Source: Cyclobacteriaceae bacterium (lineage in GTDB: Bacteria > Bacteroidota > Bacteroidia > Cytophagales > Cyclobacteriaceae). Taken from it: 64,000 nt of DNA. The notes below the pieces were generated by a model. The model searched no databases, was not told where the DNA came from, and saw nothing but the letters and a program-made list of their open reading frames with translations. Location: contig JANQKF010000038.1 in assembly GCA_028281285.1 (NCBI GenBank), forward strand, positions 61,570-125,569, read 5' to 3'. The translations under genes were made by a program, and so were the position numbers. Below, piece after piece: positions 18,843-27,858 of this stretch (position 1 is the first letter of the stretch; each line of letters starts with the position of its first letter).

Positions 18843-19009
18843 GATAGGTTGTTTAACTATTTAATTAGTTAATATATAAAATTAGAATGACATAGTGCTA
18901 CTGATTCGCTATAATTAACAATTATGTAACCAGCTACCCGTAGAATCTACCGTGTAAGCACTTTGTTTATCTGTTAGATAACGAATATAAGCACCAAGTA
19001 TAACAGAAC

Positions 19010-19657
19010 TTAGCTTTCGTTGAGCTCAGGGGTGGGCTCGTTTTCAGCAGTTTCCGGTGAGGAAGTGCTGGCAAAGAACCGCTTTTGAAAAATCAGAATG
19101 ATAGCGACACCTACAAAAATGGAAGCATCGGCAATGTTGAATATCGGCCAAAGTGCCATTTTCTTTCCTCCCCAGAAAGGCACCCAATCAGCCACATAAC
19201 CTTCCCAAATGTCAAGGTAGAACATATCAACGACCTGACCGTGAAACCAAGGGGTTATGGCATCGGGCGAGGCGTTGTCCAAAAGAACTCCATAGAAGGT
19301 ACTGTCAATTACATTGCCTATGGCTCCTCCAAGAATCAGTGCCACACACCAAAGGAGCCCGGAATGAAGGCCCTTCTTTGCCATTTTATAGAGGTAAACA
19401 GCAATCACAGCCATTGCAATGATTCGGAACAAGGAGAGGCCCAGTTTTCCGTATGTGGATCCAAACTCAATGCCAAAGGCCATCCCTTCATTAAGGATGT
19501 AGTGAAGTTTAAACCAATCTCCGAATACATGAATTTCTCCGGCCGAGCCCGGGGCCATATTGTTATGTACCAACAGCTTCACCACCTGGTCGATGATGAT
19601 AATACCAATTGTCAGAAAAAAGTATTTTGAGTATTTAAAGCGCTTCACTTTGCTCAT
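19010..19657 (-). CDS. lspA: Lipoprotein signal peptidase
   Basis: Aspartyl protease of the inner membrane that removes signal peptides from prolipoproteins such as GldK. Four membrane helices are visible. The catalytic aspartates lie in GGAIGNVIDSTFYG and FNIADASIFVG, and an early Asp is in IIIDQVVKLLVHNN. The 215-residue length exceeds the E. coli enzyme (about 164) because of a periplasmic insertion (about 120-165) common in Bacteroidota and a charged C-terminal tail. It lies downstream of ileS, the classic ileS-lspA order, but a palindromic repeat separates the two genes here. Confidence 0.95.
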   Translation of the reverse strand: MSKVKRFKYSKYFFLTIGIIIIDQVVKLLVHNNMAPGSAGEIHVFGDWFKLHYILNEGMAFGIEFGSTYGKLGLSLFRIIAMAVIAVYLYKMAKKGLHSGLLWCVALILGGAIGNVIDSTFYGVLLDNASPDAITPWFHGQVVDMFYLDIWEGYVADWVPFWGGKKMALWPIFNIADASIFVGVAIILIFQKRFFASTSSPETAENEPTPELNES

Positions 19658-19686
19658 TTAGATGATTGTATTAAACCTAAAAGTCC

Positions 19687-19755
19687 TGTCATGCTGAACT
19701 TGTTTCAGCATCTCAACCCAAATAAACAGACCCTGAAATGAATTCAGGGTGACAT
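19687..19755. repeat. Intergenic palindromic repeat, family 1 (ileS-lspA gap)
   Basis: Left half GTCATGCTGAACTTGTTTCAGCATC and right half GACCCTGAAATGAATTCAGGGTGACAT are each hairpins, written here only as landmarks GTCATGCTGAAC..TTTCAGCATC and CCTGAA..TTCAGGGTGACAT. The whole unit is an inverted pair. The same two half-elements recur at 25.7, 33.8, 35.8 and 38.2 kb. Confidence 0.75.
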
Positions 19756-19785
19756 ATTCTTTTGGTTCATTGGAAACTTTCATTC

Positions 19786-22700
19786 TTAATTATTAACCGA
19801 GATCGTTAGCAACAACTCCCAGTCGTCTATCTCAACACGATTTGGAGCATCTAATTGTTCTACCAACTCAAGACTTAATGCTTGTGTTTCCTGGCAAATA
19901 TATTCTTTATTCGATTTTAAGGCATTGTTAATTAATTCCGCGTTCTTCACAATGCTAATATCGATCTTGTCTTGTACATCGAGCCCTAAATCTTTTCTCA
20001 GGTTCTGAACTCGATTGACCACATCCCTGGCAATCCCTTCTTCTCTCAAATCTTCTGAGATGGTGATATCCAGCGCGACAGTCACCTTTCCTTCACTGGT
20101 CACTGACCAACCTGGAATATCCTCACTGGAGATTTCCACATCGTCCAAAGCCAATGTGATCACCTCTCTTTCAATCGTTAAATCATACGAACCGTTTGTC
20201 TCTATTGCTGAAATCTCATCTGCTCCCCACTGATTTACTTGTCCAGCGATGAACTTTACCTTCGGTCCAAACTTTTGACCCAGGTTACGGAAGTTTGGTT
20301 TAATCTTCTTCACCAAAACTCCTGAAGTGTCATCGATATATTCTACCTTCTTCACATTCACCTCCGACATAATCAAGTCTTCCACCGCTTCAATGTGATG
20401 TCTAGTGGTCGCATCCAACACTGGCACCATGATCTTCGACAATGGCTGACGCACTTTGATCTTCTCCTTTTTCCTCAACGAATGCGTCAAAGAAGAAATG
20501 GTCTGCGCCAAACGCATTTGCTCTTCCAGGTCGGCATTTATCCCTGTCTCATTGGCAACTGGAAAATCAGCCAGATGAACGGACTCTGCATTTTCCAGAT
20601 TGCTGACTCCATTCAAGTCACGATACAGGTGATCCATATAGAATGGTGCGACAGGAGCTCCAAGCTTGGCCACTGTGACCAAACATGTATAAAGCGTTTG
20701 ATAAGCTGCTTTTTTGTCCTCGTTGTATTCACCTTTCCAGAATCTTTTTCTGTTCAAGCGAACATACCAGTTACTCATCTCATCAGTAACGAAATCCGTG
20801 ATCAGACGAGTCGCGCGAGTTGGCTCGTAATCATCATAAGCAGCATCCACTTCTTTGATCAATGAATTCAAACGAGAAAGAATCCAGCGATCACTTTCAG
20901 GACGCTGATCCATTGGTATTGGTGCATCCTCAAAAGAGAAGCCATCCAGATTTGCATATAAGACAAAGAAGGCATACGTATTTTGAAGAGTCCCAAAGAA
21001 TCTTCGCTGCACCTCACCTACCCCTTCGATGTTGAATTTCAGATTGTCCCACGGGTTGGCATTGGAAATCATATACCAACGCGTGGCATCCGGACCATAT
21101 TTATCAATGGTTTCAAACGGATCTACTGCATTGCCCAATCGTTTGGACATCTTGTTTCCATTCTTGTCTAAAACAAGACCATTGGAAACCACATTTTTGA
21201 AGGCCACACTTTCTTCTAACAACACTGCCAAAGCATGAAGCGTAAAGAACCAACCTCTTGTTTGGTCAACCCCCTCCGCTACAAAATCAGCGGGAAAGCT
21301 CTTTTCGAATATGTCGTGATTCTCAAACGGATAATGCCATTGGGCGTAGGGCATAGCGCCAGAATCAAACCAAACGTCAATAAGGTCAGGCTCTCGGAAC
21401 ATTTTCTGACCAGTACTACTCACCAATACCACATTATCTACATAAGGCCGGTGTAAATCGAAGTCGTCTCCAATCTGCTCGTCCATAAAGCCCGCTTCAA
21501 TTGACTTCGTTACCTCTTCTTTCAGTTCAGCAATAGAACCAATACATTTCTGCTCCTTCTTGTCCTCTGACACCCAAATTGGCAATGGGGTGCCCCAGAA
21601 TCTTGATCGACTCAGGTTCCAATCCACCAAATTTTCCAACCAATTGCCAAAACGTCCCTCACCGGTTGATTTGGGTTTCCAATTGATCGTTTTGTTCAGG
21701 TTCACCAATTGCTCCTTGTAAGCAGTGGTCTTTATGAACCAGGAATCCAGTGGATAATAGAGAATCGGCTTGTCAGTTCTCCAGCAATGCGGATAGGAGT
21801 GCTCGTATTTCTCCACTCTGAACGCCCTGTTTTCCTCCTTCAACTTGATGGAAATCAAAACATCCAGCGATTTCTCAGGACGCTCCTCGTCAGAATAGTA
21901 TTCATTCTTGACGTACATGCCTGCGAAATCAGTAATCTCTTTTACATACCTTCCTTGCTTGTCAACTATCGGCACATCCTTGCCTTCTTCATCTTTCACG
22001 AAGACTCCAGGGATACCATATTGCATACAGGTGCGGTAGTCATCTGCTCCAAAAGTAGCGGAGATATGGACGATACCGGTTCCATCTTCAGTAGTCACAA
22101 AATCCCCTATGACAGTAGTGAATGCCGGCTTTGGAAGTGGTACATACGGCATCAATTGCTCATATGACATCCCCACCAAGTCTTTTCCTTTGTATTCTTC
22201 AATGATCTCGTAAGGAATGAGTTTGTCCCCAGGTTCGTAATCTTCGACCTTAAGGTCTGCTGCCTTAGAATTGAAGTAAGCACTAACTCGGTCTTTTGCC
22301 AGAATCACGTTAATCGGCTCAAAAGTGTACTGATTAAACGTCTTGACTTTCACATATGTGATGCCAGCACCCAGAGCCAACGCTGAATTTGCAGGTAAAG
22401 TCCATGGCGTGGTAGTCCACGCGAGGAAAAAGTCATTTTCTGTTCCCTCAATCTTGAACTGGGCCGTCATGGAGGTATCCTTCACATCCTGGTAAGTACC
22501 CGGTTGATTCAGTTCGTGTGAACTAAGTCCTGTACCTGCCGCAGGTGAGTATGGCTGAATCGTGTACCCTTTGTAAAGCAGGTCTTTGTCATAAAGACGC
22601 TTTAGTAAAGACCAAAGGGTCTCAACATAGTCTCTTTCATAAGTCACATAAGGATCATCAAGGTCTACCCAGTAGCCCATCTTTTGGGTCATTGAGTCCC

Positions 22701-23094
22701 AAACATCCTTATAGCGCATCACCGTCTCCTTGCATTGCTTGTTGTACTCTTCAACAGAGATCTTCTTCCCTATATCTTCTTTGGTGATGCCTAATTCTTT
22801 TTCTACCTGTAGTTCGATAGGCAGACCGTGAGTATCCCAGCCTCCCTTTCGTTTAACCTGGAAGCCTTTTTGGGTTTTATACCTACAAAACAAATCCTTA
22901 ACCGTCCGTGCCATTGCGTGGTGAATACCTGGCATACCATTAGCCGATGGGGGACCTTCATAGAAGGTAAAGGTGGGCTGTCCCTCCCGACTGGTTACAG
23001 ACTTATCGAAGATGCCGTTGTCTTTCCAAAACTGCTCGACATCAGCTCCGATTTTCGCGTAATCAGGATTCTTGTATTCGTTGTACTTTTTCAC
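19786..23094 (-). CDS. ileS: Isoleucyl-tRNA synthetase
   Basis: Class I aminoacyl-tRNA synthetase that charges tRNA-Ile. The HIGH-equivalent is GIHH at 56-59 within PPSANGMPGIHHAM, and KMSKR lies near residue 646 (NKMSKRLGNAVDPF). The CP1 editing domain spans roughly 180-400 and the anticodon-binding domain follows residue 690. The 1102-residue length fits the longer eukaryote-like IleS type common in Bacteroidota, which lacks the C-terminal zinc finger of E. coli IleS. The start codon is GTG, and it begins 3 bases after the stop of the upstream RND transporter gene, so the two are probably cotranscribed. Confidence 0.97.
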   Translation of the reverse strand: MKKYNEYKNPDYAKIGADVEQFWKDNGIFDKSVTSREGQPTFTFYEGPPSANGMPGIHHAMARTVKDLFCRYKTQKGFQVKRKGGWDTHGLPIELQVEKELGITKEDIGKKISVEEYNKQCKETVMRYKDVWDSMTQKMGYWVDLDDPYVTYERDYVETLWSLLKRLYDKDLLYKGYTIQPYSPAAGTGLSSHELNQPGTYQDVKDTSMTAQFKIEGTENDFFLAWTTTPWTLPANSALALGAGITYVKVKTFNQYTFEPINVILAKDRVSAYFNSKAADLKVEDYEPGDKLIPYEIIEEYKGKDLVGMSYEQLMPYVPLPKPAFTTVIGDFVTTEDGTGIVHISATFGADDYRTCMQYGIPGVFVKDEEGKDVPIVDKQGRYVKEITDFAGMYVKNEYYSDEERPEKSLDVLISIKLKEENRAFRVEKYEHSYPHCWRTDKPILYYPLDSWFIKTTAYKEQLVNLNKTINWKPKSTGEGRFGNWLENLVDWNLSRSRFWGTPLPIWVSEDKKEQKCIGSIAELKEEVTKSIEAGFMDEQIGDDFDLHRPYVDNVVLVSSTGQKMFREPDLIDVWFDSGAMPYAQWHYPFENHDIFEKSFPADFVAEGVDQTRGWFFTLHALAVLLEESVAFKNVVSNGLVLDKNGNKMSKRLGNAVDPFETIDKYGPDATRWYMISNANPWDNLKFNIEGVGEVQRRFFGTLQNTYAFFVLYANLDGFSFEDAPIPMDQRPESDRWILSRLNSLIKEVDAAYDDYEPTRATRLITDFVTDEMSNWYVRLNRKRFWKGEYNEDKKAAYQTLYTCLVTVAKLGAPVAPFYMDHLYRDLNGVSNLENAESVHLADFPVANETGINADLEEQMRLAQTISSLTHSLRKKEKIKVRQPLSKIMVPVLDATTRHHIEAVEDLIMSEVNVKKVEYIDDTSGVLVKKIKPNFRNLGQKFGPKVKFIAGQVNQWGADEISAIETNGSYDLTIEREVITLALDDVEISSEDIPGWSVTSEGKVTVALDITISEDLREEGIARDVVNRVQNLRKDLGLDVQDKIDISIVKNAELINNALKSNKEYICQETQALSLELVEQLDAPNRVEIDDWELLLTISVNN

Positions 23095-23097
23095 TTC

Positions 23098-25551
23098 TTA
23101 CTCCTCGTTCAAAGGTGTTTTTTCGTCTTTATAGGTAGTCCCCACGAAGGGGTCGTTTTCTTTTATTAATAAGCTCTCGGTATCAATCTCCTCGTCTTCA
23201 TCCTCGATATAGAACTCATAGTGCTCAATCAGAGGGTGGATATTTTGATTTCGTTTTCCACTATCAAAAACCATCAACAATGCCGGTAGCAAAGTCAGGT
23301 TCGTCAGCATGGCAAAGAACAACGTCAAGGACGTTAAAATTCCCAACGCCACTGTACCTCCGAATCCGGAGAAAACGAAGATGACAAAACCGAAGAACAA
23401 CACGATTGATGTGTACGTCATACTTGCTCCGGTCTCTTTGATACTCTTGCTGATCGCCACCGGTACAAAGAACTTATTGGCAAATAATTCCTGTCGATAC
23501 TTGGCCAGAAAGTGGATGGAATCATCTACGGATATTCCAAAAGCAATACTAAATATCAGTGCAGTGCTCGGTTTTAATGGTATACCAAAATACCCCATGA
23601 TTCCGGCCGTGATCAGCAGTGGGATGAAGTTTGGAATCAGTGAAATGATGATCATTCGCACATTCGCAAACAGGATGGCCATGATCACTGCGATGATCAG
23701 GAAGGCCAGTAATAATGAGAAGCGCAGATTCTCGATCAAGAATTTGTTCCCACGGATAAACAGGAGTGTTGATCCGGTTACGCTTGTCTGTGTACTTGTA
23801 TCCCCAAAGACTTCCTCGATTGCAGGTTCGATGGCAGTCGTGATTAAGGAGTCCATTTTGGTGGACCCAATGTCTTCGATTTTCAGGGAAACCCGCATCA
23901 CCTGACCCGTGCTGTCCACGAAGGAGCTCAGGAGGTCACTCGCTCCCTCTTGTTGATTGGAAAGGTAGCTTAGAATTGCCCCGCGGTCACCCGGGCTCGG
24001 GAGACTGTATCGTTTTGGGTCACCGTCATGGTAGGCCTGCCTCACCGCCTTTGCAAAACTTACCAACGAGATAGGTTGAGAGACATAAGGGATCTCTGAG
24101 AGCTTTTTCTCCAGCCGATCGACACGTCTTAGGTTTCTTGTATTCAATGTGGCCCTTCTTTCCCCAAAGTCGACAATGATCTCGAGCGGCATCACCCCAC
24201 TAAAATTGTCCTCGAAGAAGTAAAGGTCTTGCTTCAGGCTCGACTGTTCCGGTACGTCATCCACCATATAGGAAACCGAGTAGAGCTTGAGCATCCCGAT
24301 AATCGCCAGTCCCACAAAAACAGCAGTGGCTCCGAATACACGATAGCGATGTCGGTGTACCAACAAGTCCAACAATGTTAAAAACTTACCAATAAACTTA
24401 AATTCCAGGTGCTTCAACTGATGAGGTCGAGGAGCCGGGAGATAGGAAAAGATCCCGGGAATCAAAACAATGGATACAATAAAGGTGGCCAGGATATTAA
24501 TCCCGGCAACTAGTCCAAATTCCTTAAGTAGTTTGATGTCTGTAGAGATCAAGACAAGGAAACCAATAGCCGTTGTGAAATTGGTGATTAGGGTCACCAA
24601 CCCAATCTTGCGGATCATCCTGCTCAGAGCTTTGGCTTTATTTCCATGTCTGGCAAACTCCTGGTGAAACTTGTTCAACAGGTAGATCGAGTTCGGTATT
24701 CCGATCACCACTATAATCGATGGGATCAGCCCTATCAGAATACTGATTTTATAGTTCAGGATACCGATAGTTCCGAGTACCCAGGTTACCACGACCCCAA
24801 TCACAATCAACGGGAAGACAACAGCCGTCCACGACCGGAAAAAGAGAAAGAGGATTAATGCAGTCACCCCAATGGATAAGCCCACAAAAAGCTTGAGCTC
24901 TGCCCTACTCTTGTACTGCATCTGGGTTCGCACATAGGGCATGCCCGAGTAGTGCAGATCAATACCAGTATCTTTTTCAAAAGACGAGCCCAACGCTACT
25001 ATGTCGTCAACCAGAAAGTTTCGCCCTTCAGAGTTCAGCACTTCCCGGTCCATATTGATCAGGACAAGAGTTGCTCCATTGGCCTCATTGATTAGCTGAC
25101 TACTATAGATTTTCAGGTCGTTGATCTGTTCAAGCAGACGGTCCAGTTCTGCCTGGGTCTTCACAGGCTCGGGCATCACGCGCTCAAGCTTGAATGACCG
25201 GTTATCGGTGTCTTTCACTATGGCCTGCAAATCGGCTATGGATACCACATTGGTGATACCGTCAATCGCCACCAATTGATCATATAGTTCCCGATAGCGG
25301 TTGAAGTTATCGAGCTCATAAAGGGCACTATCCCGGAGTCCTAAAACGATGATATTGCCGTCTTCTCCGAATCGCTCTTTAAAGGCTTTGAAATACTGGT
25401 AATCAGGATCCGTGTCAGGGACTGCCGTATTGAAGTTATACTCCATCTCGACATTCCTTGCCTTATAGCCCATAAAGACGGTAAATAGCAATAAAATTAC
25501 CATCAGTAGGAGCCTGTTTTTCAGGATGATATGGGGGAATCTAGTCCACAT
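23098..25551 (-). CDS. RND/MMPL-type transporter (HAE3-like)
   Basis: An 817-residue inner-membrane transporter with duplicated halves. Each half has one helix, a periplasmic loop (about 35-210 and 420-600), then a block of five helices, the MMPL/sterol-sensing-like pattern of the hydrophobe exporter HAE3 family. The conserved GISVDDSIHFLAKYR segment in the second block carries the Asp pair expected for proton transport. The C-terminal 60 residues are acidic and cytoplasmic. Substrate is unknown; relatives move hopanoids or lipids. An upstream TTG would add six residues but the ATG at 25551 is preferred. It precedes ileS by 3 bases. Confidence 0.85.
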   Translation of the reverse strand: MWTRFPHIILKNRLLLMVILLLFTVFMGYKARNVEMEYNFNTAVPDTDPDYQYFKAFKERFGEDGNIIVLGLRDSALYELDNFNRYRELYDQLVAIDGITNVVSIADLQAIVKDTDNRSFKLERVMPEPVKTQAELDRLLEQINDLKIYSSQLINEANGATLVLINMDREVLNSEGRNFLVDDIVALGSSFEKDTGIDLHYSGMPYVRTQMQYKSRAELKLFVGLSIGVTALILFLFFRSWTAVVFPLIVIGVVVTWVLGTIGILNYKISILIGLIPSIIVVIGIPNSIYLLNKFHQEFARHGNKAKALSRMIRKIGLVTLITNFTTAIGFLVLISTDIKLLKEFGLVAGINILATFIVSIVLIPGIFSYLPAPRPHQLKHLEFKFIGKFLTLLDLLVHRHRYRVFGATAVFVGLAIIGMLKLYSVSYMVDDVPEQSSLKQDLYFFEDNFSGVMPLEIIVDFGERRATLNTRNLRRVDRLEKKLSEIPYVSQPISLVSFAKAVRQAYHDGDPKRYSLPSPGDRGAILSYLSNQQEGASDLLSSFVDSTGQVMRVSLKIEDIGSTKMDSLITTAIEPAIEEVFGDTSTQTSVTGSTLLFIRGNKFLIENLRFSLLLAFLIIAVIMAILFANVRMIIISLIPNFIPLLITAGIMGYFGIPLKPSTALIFSIAFGISVDDSIHFLAKYRQELFANKFFVPVAISKSIKETGASMTYTSIVLFFGFVIFVFSGFGGTVALGILTSLTLFFAMLTNLTLLPALLMVFDSGKRNQNIHPLIEHYEFYIEDEDEEIDTESLLIKENDPFVGTTYKDEKTPLNEE

Positions 25552-25641
25552 TTTCAAACAAGACCACAAAGGTAATACTTTCTTATTGTTTTGAGGGTTG
25601 AGAATCAGGAATTTAAATATGATTTCGTACTCAATTTTTTA

Positions 25642-25680
25642 CCGTCATTTCGAGGAAGAGAAGCGACCGAGAAATCTCCT
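25642..25680. repeat. Intergenic repeat, family 1 half-element (CGTCATTTCGAGG type)
   Basis: CCGTCATTTCGAGGAAGAGAAGCGACCGAGAAATCTCC is a relative of the GTCATTCTGAGCGAAGCGAAGAATCTCC type seen at 34104; only landmarks CGTCATTTCGAG and GAGAAATCTCC are needed to find it. It is the first of three repeat units in the gap between dgt and the RND gene. Confidence 0.6.
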
Positions 25681-25753
25681 TGTTCATTTACGAGATTCTT
25701 TTGTTGGTCAAAAGAAAGTTGAGCAATCATAATTCCTAGTTTCCAAACAGAAA

Positions 25754-25819
25754 GTCATGCTGAAGTTCTTTCAGCATCTCTCTAGTCTTAAAGATCCTGA
25801 AACAAGTTCAGGATGACAT
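25754..25819. repeat. Intergenic palindromic repeat, family 1 (complete pair)
   Basis: GTCATGCTGAAG..CTTTCAGCATCTC on the left and GATCCTGAAAC..GTTCAGGATGACAT on the right form two hairpins in inverted order, nearly identical to the unit at 19687-19755. Confidence 0.75.
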
Positions 25820-25836
25820 ATGTAACTTTTGAAAAC

Positions 25837-25946
25837 GTCATTCTGAGGAAACCCGTTTGCAACGGCAAACTGGTGACTGAAAGAATCTCCGTCTAGCTGA
25901 CATGAGACTCTTTCCCCCGAGTGTTCGGGATCAGAGTGACGTCATC
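25837..25946. repeat. Intergenic inverted repeat, family 1 variant
   Basis: The unit opens with GTCATTCTGAGGAAACCCG and closes with CGGGATCAGAGTGACGTCAT, with internal small palindromes (GTTTGCAACGGCAAAC and CCCGAGTGTTCGGG). Together with the two preceding units it fills the 424-base stretch 25552-25975, in which I see no gene. Confidence 0.6.
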
Positions 25947-25975
25947 TGAATTGTTCAGGATTGAGTTCGGTAGAC

Positions 25976-27295
25976 TTATCTTCCTCCTGGAAGACTAATC
26001 CCCTTCACCTTACGATAAAGCGCAATCGCAGAAGAATCTGTCATGATCGCAATAAAATCAAGGAGTGAACGAAGGGCGAGATAAATGTTAGGGGCTGACT
26101 TGATCTCAATCTGGGTTTCTTTAGGGAGTAGACGGAAAAAGGCCTTGCTTCTGTGGGTCGGGTTTCCCTCAAAGGTTTCCAGGACAGGAAGGGTAAACAC
26201 CTCCAATAATCCATAGAGCACTTCATAGCCTGCCGCCTCGGTTTCAAGCACCGTCCGACTGCGATAGATCTTCTCAATGGAAACCATGATGATTTCATTC
26301 AGCGCATCCTTAGCCGGAATCACATCAGCAAGGGACTGATCGAAGTCACCACTCAGGAGATTGGCTTCCTCGTCCATAAATCGATCGACACATTGACCAA
26401 TCAACTCATGGATACAAAGTGCCCTCAACACCCCTACTTTTTGCTTTTGGGTTGGAATCTTATCAAGTTTCTCCTGGGAGAACTTATCTCCGAGTATCGC
26501 AGCATACAGTTTGACCGTCTCTTCCAATGAGACCAGCCCAAGATTGCAGCCATCTTCCAGGTCGATGATGTGGTAACAGATATCGTCTGCTGCCTCCACC
26601 AAGAAGGCTAAGGGATGTCGTCCCCATTGGTTCTCTGAAAATTGAATTAATTCTAAATCTGTCGCAAGTCGCTTGAACGTCTCTCCTTCCGACTGGTAAT
26701 ACCCAAATTTCTTCTGGCTTCTTCTGGACTTGTCCGGTGCTGAAATCTTAGCAGGACGTGGGTATTTGGTGAATGCCGCTAAAGTAGGTTCGCTTAATTT
26801 CAATCCCTCATGACCTGTTTTATTCAACAACCTAAACCCCTGAGCATTGCCTTCAAAGCTGACCAGATCGGCCCATTCCTCTTCTGAAAGTTGGCCTTGA
26901 AGTCTTTTGGTCAACGGTCCGTCTTTAAAGAAAGCGGATATGGCTTCCTCTCCCGAGTGACCAAATGGGGGATTTCCGATATCATGAGCCAGGGCAGCTG
27001 CGGCCACAATCGCTCCAAAATCATGCCTTGAAAACTGGCCCTTCAGTTCCGGATGTTTTTCGATGACTTTGGTCCCGACTTCTCTTCCCAGTGAACGTCC
27101 CACGCTGGAAACTTCCAAACTATGTGTCAAACGGGTATGCACAAAGTCCTGCTCTGGTAGCGGGTGTACTTGGGTTTTATCCTGCAGTCTGCGAAAGGGA
27201 TCGGAAAAGATAATTCGGTCAAAATCACGGTCGAAGACCGTACGGTTATGATCAGTATTTGGGGTAGCCCCGGTCAGCAGGGAGGTCCAGTTCAT
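25976..27295 (-). CDS. dgt: dGTP triphosphohydrolase
   Basis: HD-domain enzyme that cleaves dGTP (or other dNTPs) to deoxynucleoside and tripolyphosphate. The metal-binding residues are visible: His58 in RLTHSLEV, His104-Asp105 in LAHDIGNPPFGHSGEE, and a downstream Asp in EAADDICYHIIDLEDG near 236-245. The 439 residues match the Dgt type with RFRRLQDKTQVHPL near the N-terminus. In other bacteria such enzymes shape dNTP pools, and some protect against phage by depleting dNTPs; here a housekeeping role is the default. Its G+C resembles the surrounding core genes, unlike the neighbouring cassette that starts 82 bases away in the opposite direction. Confidence 0.94.
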   Translation of the reverse strand: MNWTSLLTGATPNTDHNRTVFDRDFDRIIFSDPFRRLQDKTQVHPLPEQDFVHTRLTHSLEVSSVGRSLGREVGTKVIEKHPELKGQFSRHDFGAIVAAAALAHDIGNPPFGHSGEEAISAFFKDGPLTKRLQGQLSEEEWADLVSFEGNAQGFRLLNKTGHEGLKLSEPTLAAFTKYPRPAKISAPDKSRRSQKKFGYYQSEGETFKRLATDLELIQFSENQWGRHPLAFLVEAADDICYHIIDLEDGCNLGLVSLEETVKLYAAILGDKFSQEKLDKIPTQKQKVGVLRALCIHELIGQCVDRFMDEEANLLSGDFDQSLADVIPAKDALNEIIMVSIEKIYRSRTVLETEAAGYEVLYGLLEVFTLPVLETFEGNPTHRSKAFFRLLPKETQIEIKSAPNIYLALRSLLDFIAIMTDSSAIALYRKVKGISLPGGR

Positions 27296-27365
27296 GGAGA
27301 AAATTTTGGCTAAAATAATGAAAGCCTTTAACAGAAGAAGTGCCCTGATTGGTTAATTCATTTTA

Positions 27366-27373
27366 TAACTTTG
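27366..27373 (+). promoter_or_regulatory. Candidate -7 box for the vsr-methyltransferase cassette
   Basis: TAACTTTG matches TAnnTTTG and ends 3 bases before the vsr ATG, which would give an almost leaderless transcript. No convincing TTTG -33 box lies 19-20 bases upstream, so the site is tentative. Confidence 0.4.
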
Positions 27374-27376
27374 ATT

Positions 27377-27811
27377 ATGGCAGATGTTCATGAGCCTGAA
27401 GTAAGAAGCTATAATATGAGCCGCATTAAAGGCAAGGATACCAAGCCTGAAATGTTGGTAAGGAAATATCTTCATTCCAAAGGGTTCCGGTACAATCTTC
27501 ACGGGAACTACAAGGGATCTAAACTACCCGGAAAGCCAGACATCGTCTTGCCCAAATACAGAACGGTAATTTTCGTTCATGGATGTTTCTGGCACGGACA
27601 TAAAGGATGTAAGTATTTTAAGATTCCCAAGACAAGGACTGAATTCTGGACAGAGAAAATCAACGGCAATATTGCCCGTGACCAAAAGCATTATCTCGAA
27701 ATTAAAAATCTTAATTGGAACGTAGTCACTGTTTGGGAATGTGAATTAAAGCCTGCTTTTCGACAAAATACACTGCAAATATTACCATTTAAAATAAAAA
27801 TAAGCATATAA
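27377..27811 (+). CDS. vsr: Very short patch repair-type endonuclease (Vsr)
   Basis: A 144-residue PD-(D/E)XK-like nuclease of the Vsr family. In E. coli, Vsr nicks next to T:G mismatches left by deamination of methylcytosine. The active-site Asp55 (GKPDIVLP), His68 and His73 (FVHGCFWHGHKGC) and the zinc ligands Cys70, His75, Cys78 and Cys122 (VWECEL) are all present, so it should be catalytic. The start chosen is ATG 27377, preceded by TTG-ATT in frame. It stands first in an AT-rich plus-strand cassette, 47 bases before a cytosine-5 methyltransferase gene. It could be a repair partner of that enzyme or, as proposed for some Vsr homologues, a restriction nuclease. Confidence 0.92.
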   Translation: MADVHEPEVRSYNMSRIKGKDTKPEMLVRKYLHSKGFRYNLHGNYKGSKLPGKPDIVLPKYRTVIFVHGCFWHGHKGCKYFKIPKTRTEFWTEKINGNIARDQKHYLEIKNLNWNVVTVWECELKPAFRQNTLQILPFKIKISI

Positions 27812-27858
27812 AAGAAAATCTTTCGGATTCTTGAAGTATTTCCCCATATTGCATATCC

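Noticed and set aside
20395..20865. Long plus-strand frame inside ileS (156 codons)
   Set aside because: It is antisense to well-conserved synthetase sequence and has no start context or family match. The same holds for 37224-37796 within the serine hydrolase gene.
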